A stretch of 64,000 bases of DNA from Rhabdornis inornatus (taxonomy: Eukaryota > Chordata > Aves > Passeriformes > Rhabdornithidae), in the NCBI GenBank assembly GCA_013397075.1, contig VWZS01004857.1, positions 771,832 to 835,831 of the forward strand, read 5' to 3'. A model generated the notes under the pieces. The model saw nothing but the letters and a program-made list of their open reading frames with translations. It made no database searches and was not told where the DNA came from. Shown piece after piece: positions 62,506 to 64,000 of the stretch (positions are counted from its first letter, which is position 1; each line of letters opens with the position of its first letter). A program made the translations under genes and the position numbers.

Positions 62506-64000
62506 GTTTGTCCCTCTTACTCCGTGTCATTTGCATCATGCTCAGGTGAAATATCAGGTAGATGTTTTTAATGTCCCGTAGTCTGTATTTTTGGAGTGAG
62601 GTGGATCTCCGGCATTCTGATGAGAAAAACAAGGAGCATGATACAATTATCTCACCTGTGCTTAGGTTAGTATCATGAGACCTGGGCATGCCGATCATTA
62701 TGCATCTTTGCTGAGAGATTTCAGGGAGGACTTTTCACTTTTCCTTGCTACTCTAATGTCAAAGAAGACTCTCTGGCCTGTGTTCAGCAGTTCTGTATCT
62801 CAGGTTCTCATGAAGGGGTGCAGGAGTGAGATCAGTTTCAGAAGCCACAAAGAGGAACAGTTGTTGCCTTAGACTGTTTTTCTGTGAGCACTGGAAACAT
62901 TCTGTAGCTAGTCAGTATTTAATGTACGTATTCAAGTAGCATTTGCAGCCTTATCTGAAGAAATCGCAGGACTCATTTTTAATCCTTTCCACTATAAACA
63001 GAATAATGCACTAAGTGACAGACTGTAGGCATTTGGGATGTAGGCCACAAGTTCCTTGTAGCCAGAAGAAACCTGTTGCTGCTGCCTGGAGTTCTAGCCT
63101 GGGGCTTGACAGTGCAAATTGTTTGTATCCCCCATAGAAAAGTTTGTAAATCTCTGGGTTTTACCAGTTTTACAAGACTACCTGTTTCTGGAGGGCTTAT
63201 ACTTTGCTCTTAGTTTTTATTCAGCAGACCTGTTTCTACTATAATGTATGCACAGATTAAACTTTTTTCTTAGTGTCAAGTACAGTTAATGTATTTAATG
63301 TCATCCTTTATTTTAGCCATGATTTCAGTGTGCTGATAATAAGTCATTTCTGTAAAAGTTCCCTTTAAAGTAGAACATAAAAGCTTGCTGTTACAGAAAA
63401 CCTTTTTCAGTTTTTTTCAACAGGCCTTGCTTGTGTTTCTGTGATAAGTCAGATGGAGTTTTTACATCAGTTTTGGCAGTATAAAAGTAACAGTGAGAAA
63501 GAGCAGTGTGCAGAGACCAATCGTGCGTGAAGTGTGGTTACTCCATGTCACTTCCTTCATCTCTGACTTTCCTCACATTAGGGGAATTAGGGGTCTGTAA
63601 GAGGAAGTGAGAAATACACAGCAAATGACAAGTCTGATCAGTTAGCCCAGGTTTGGGGTAGAATGAAACAGTTTGAATAGTGGGGACTGGTAATGGAGGG
63701 GGCGGGAGGTAAAGCCTCAGGAATGCTTGCCTGTCTGCTCATGGGGCATTTGTTTGCAGTAACCTCACTTGAGCGGTAGTTGTTAACAGCTGCCCTGTTT
63801 TTTTCAGGCAGAATTATGTGCAAGTTTGTTGCTTTTGATATGTTAAATGCCTTCGAGAATTGTGATTGGTTTGTTTTAAAGGCTATTATTATTAAGGTGG
63901 GGTTTTTTTTTCCATCTTAAATGTTTCTTACCCCATCAAATTTAGAAAGAAAACTGGTGTGGGTTTTTCCCAATACAAAACAGGGTGAAAGAAACTTCTT

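Larger units (their letters stand above)
57461..64000 (+). other. CEP85L: CEP85L intron 2 (5' part, runs off window)
   Basis: The sequence after the exon 2 donor has no long open frame like the next CEP85L exon, which is large in mammals and starts with DHSTSSG in humans. It includes an antisense LTR at about 62.09-62.51 kb. I looked for the short PLN coding exon (52 codons, nested antisense in CEP85L in mammals) on the minus strand and did not see its transmembrane or N-terminal pattern. It is probably further right. Confidence 0.75.

Noticed and set aside
63795..63830. Acceptor-like TTTTTTTCAG followed by GCAGAATTATG
   Set aside because: The sequence after it does not encode the expected start of CEP85L exon 3 in the required phase.
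1..64000. CRISPR arrays, operons, tRNA or rRNA genes, toxin systems
   Set aside because: No regularly spaced repeats with spacers, no compact gene strings and no recognised structural RNA; the window is vertebrate intergenic and intronic DNA.

Overview
This is vertebrate nuclear DNA, most likely from a bird and plausibly a songbird. The base composition is AT-leaning, there are no compact operon-like genes, and the interspersed repeats are degraded 3' ends of CR1 LINEs plus ERVL-like LTR fragments of a type I associate with avian genomes. Those repeat family names come from memory, not from a database search. Nearly all the open frames are short, lack splice context and look like chance.

The only protein-coding exon I can defend lies at 57299-57460 on the + strand. 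It is flanked by a good branch point, polypyrimidine tract and AG on the left, and by GTGAGT on the right. It encodes 53 full codons, including a run around [20 protein letters not shown], that I recognise as exon 2 of CEP85L (centrosomal protein 85-like). About 16 kb upstream, at 40.87-41.49 kb, is the window's only strong CpG island. It is very probably the CEP85L promoter and first-exon region. The assembly has one undetermined base there (41325), and the coding part of exon 1 cannot be settled from the sequence.

Layout: 1-40.8 kb is intergenic DNA with no exon I can support. It holds CR1 tails, an antisense ERVL-like 3' LTR with an adjacent polypurine tract (about 3.5-4.1 kb), a possible second degraded LTR near 18.7-19.06 kb, and simple repeats including a (TTTTGG)7 tract at 34.25 kb. 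From 40.87 to 41.49 kb is the CpG-island promoter. From about 41.5 to 57.3 kb is intron 1, with an LTR fragment near 46 kb and a CR1 near 54.9 kb. Exon 2 is at 57.3 kb. From 57.46 to 64 kb is the start of intron 2, with another antisense LTR near 62.1-62.5 kb. The remaining CEP85L exons, and PLN (nested antisense in CEP85L in mammals), were not seen and should lie beyond the right edge.

I found no evidence for a novel multi-gene system. The most useful points for follow-up are the unresolved exon 1, the possible divergent transcription from the CpG island, the related antisense LTR copies, and a strand-composition skew that seems to begin at the promoter.
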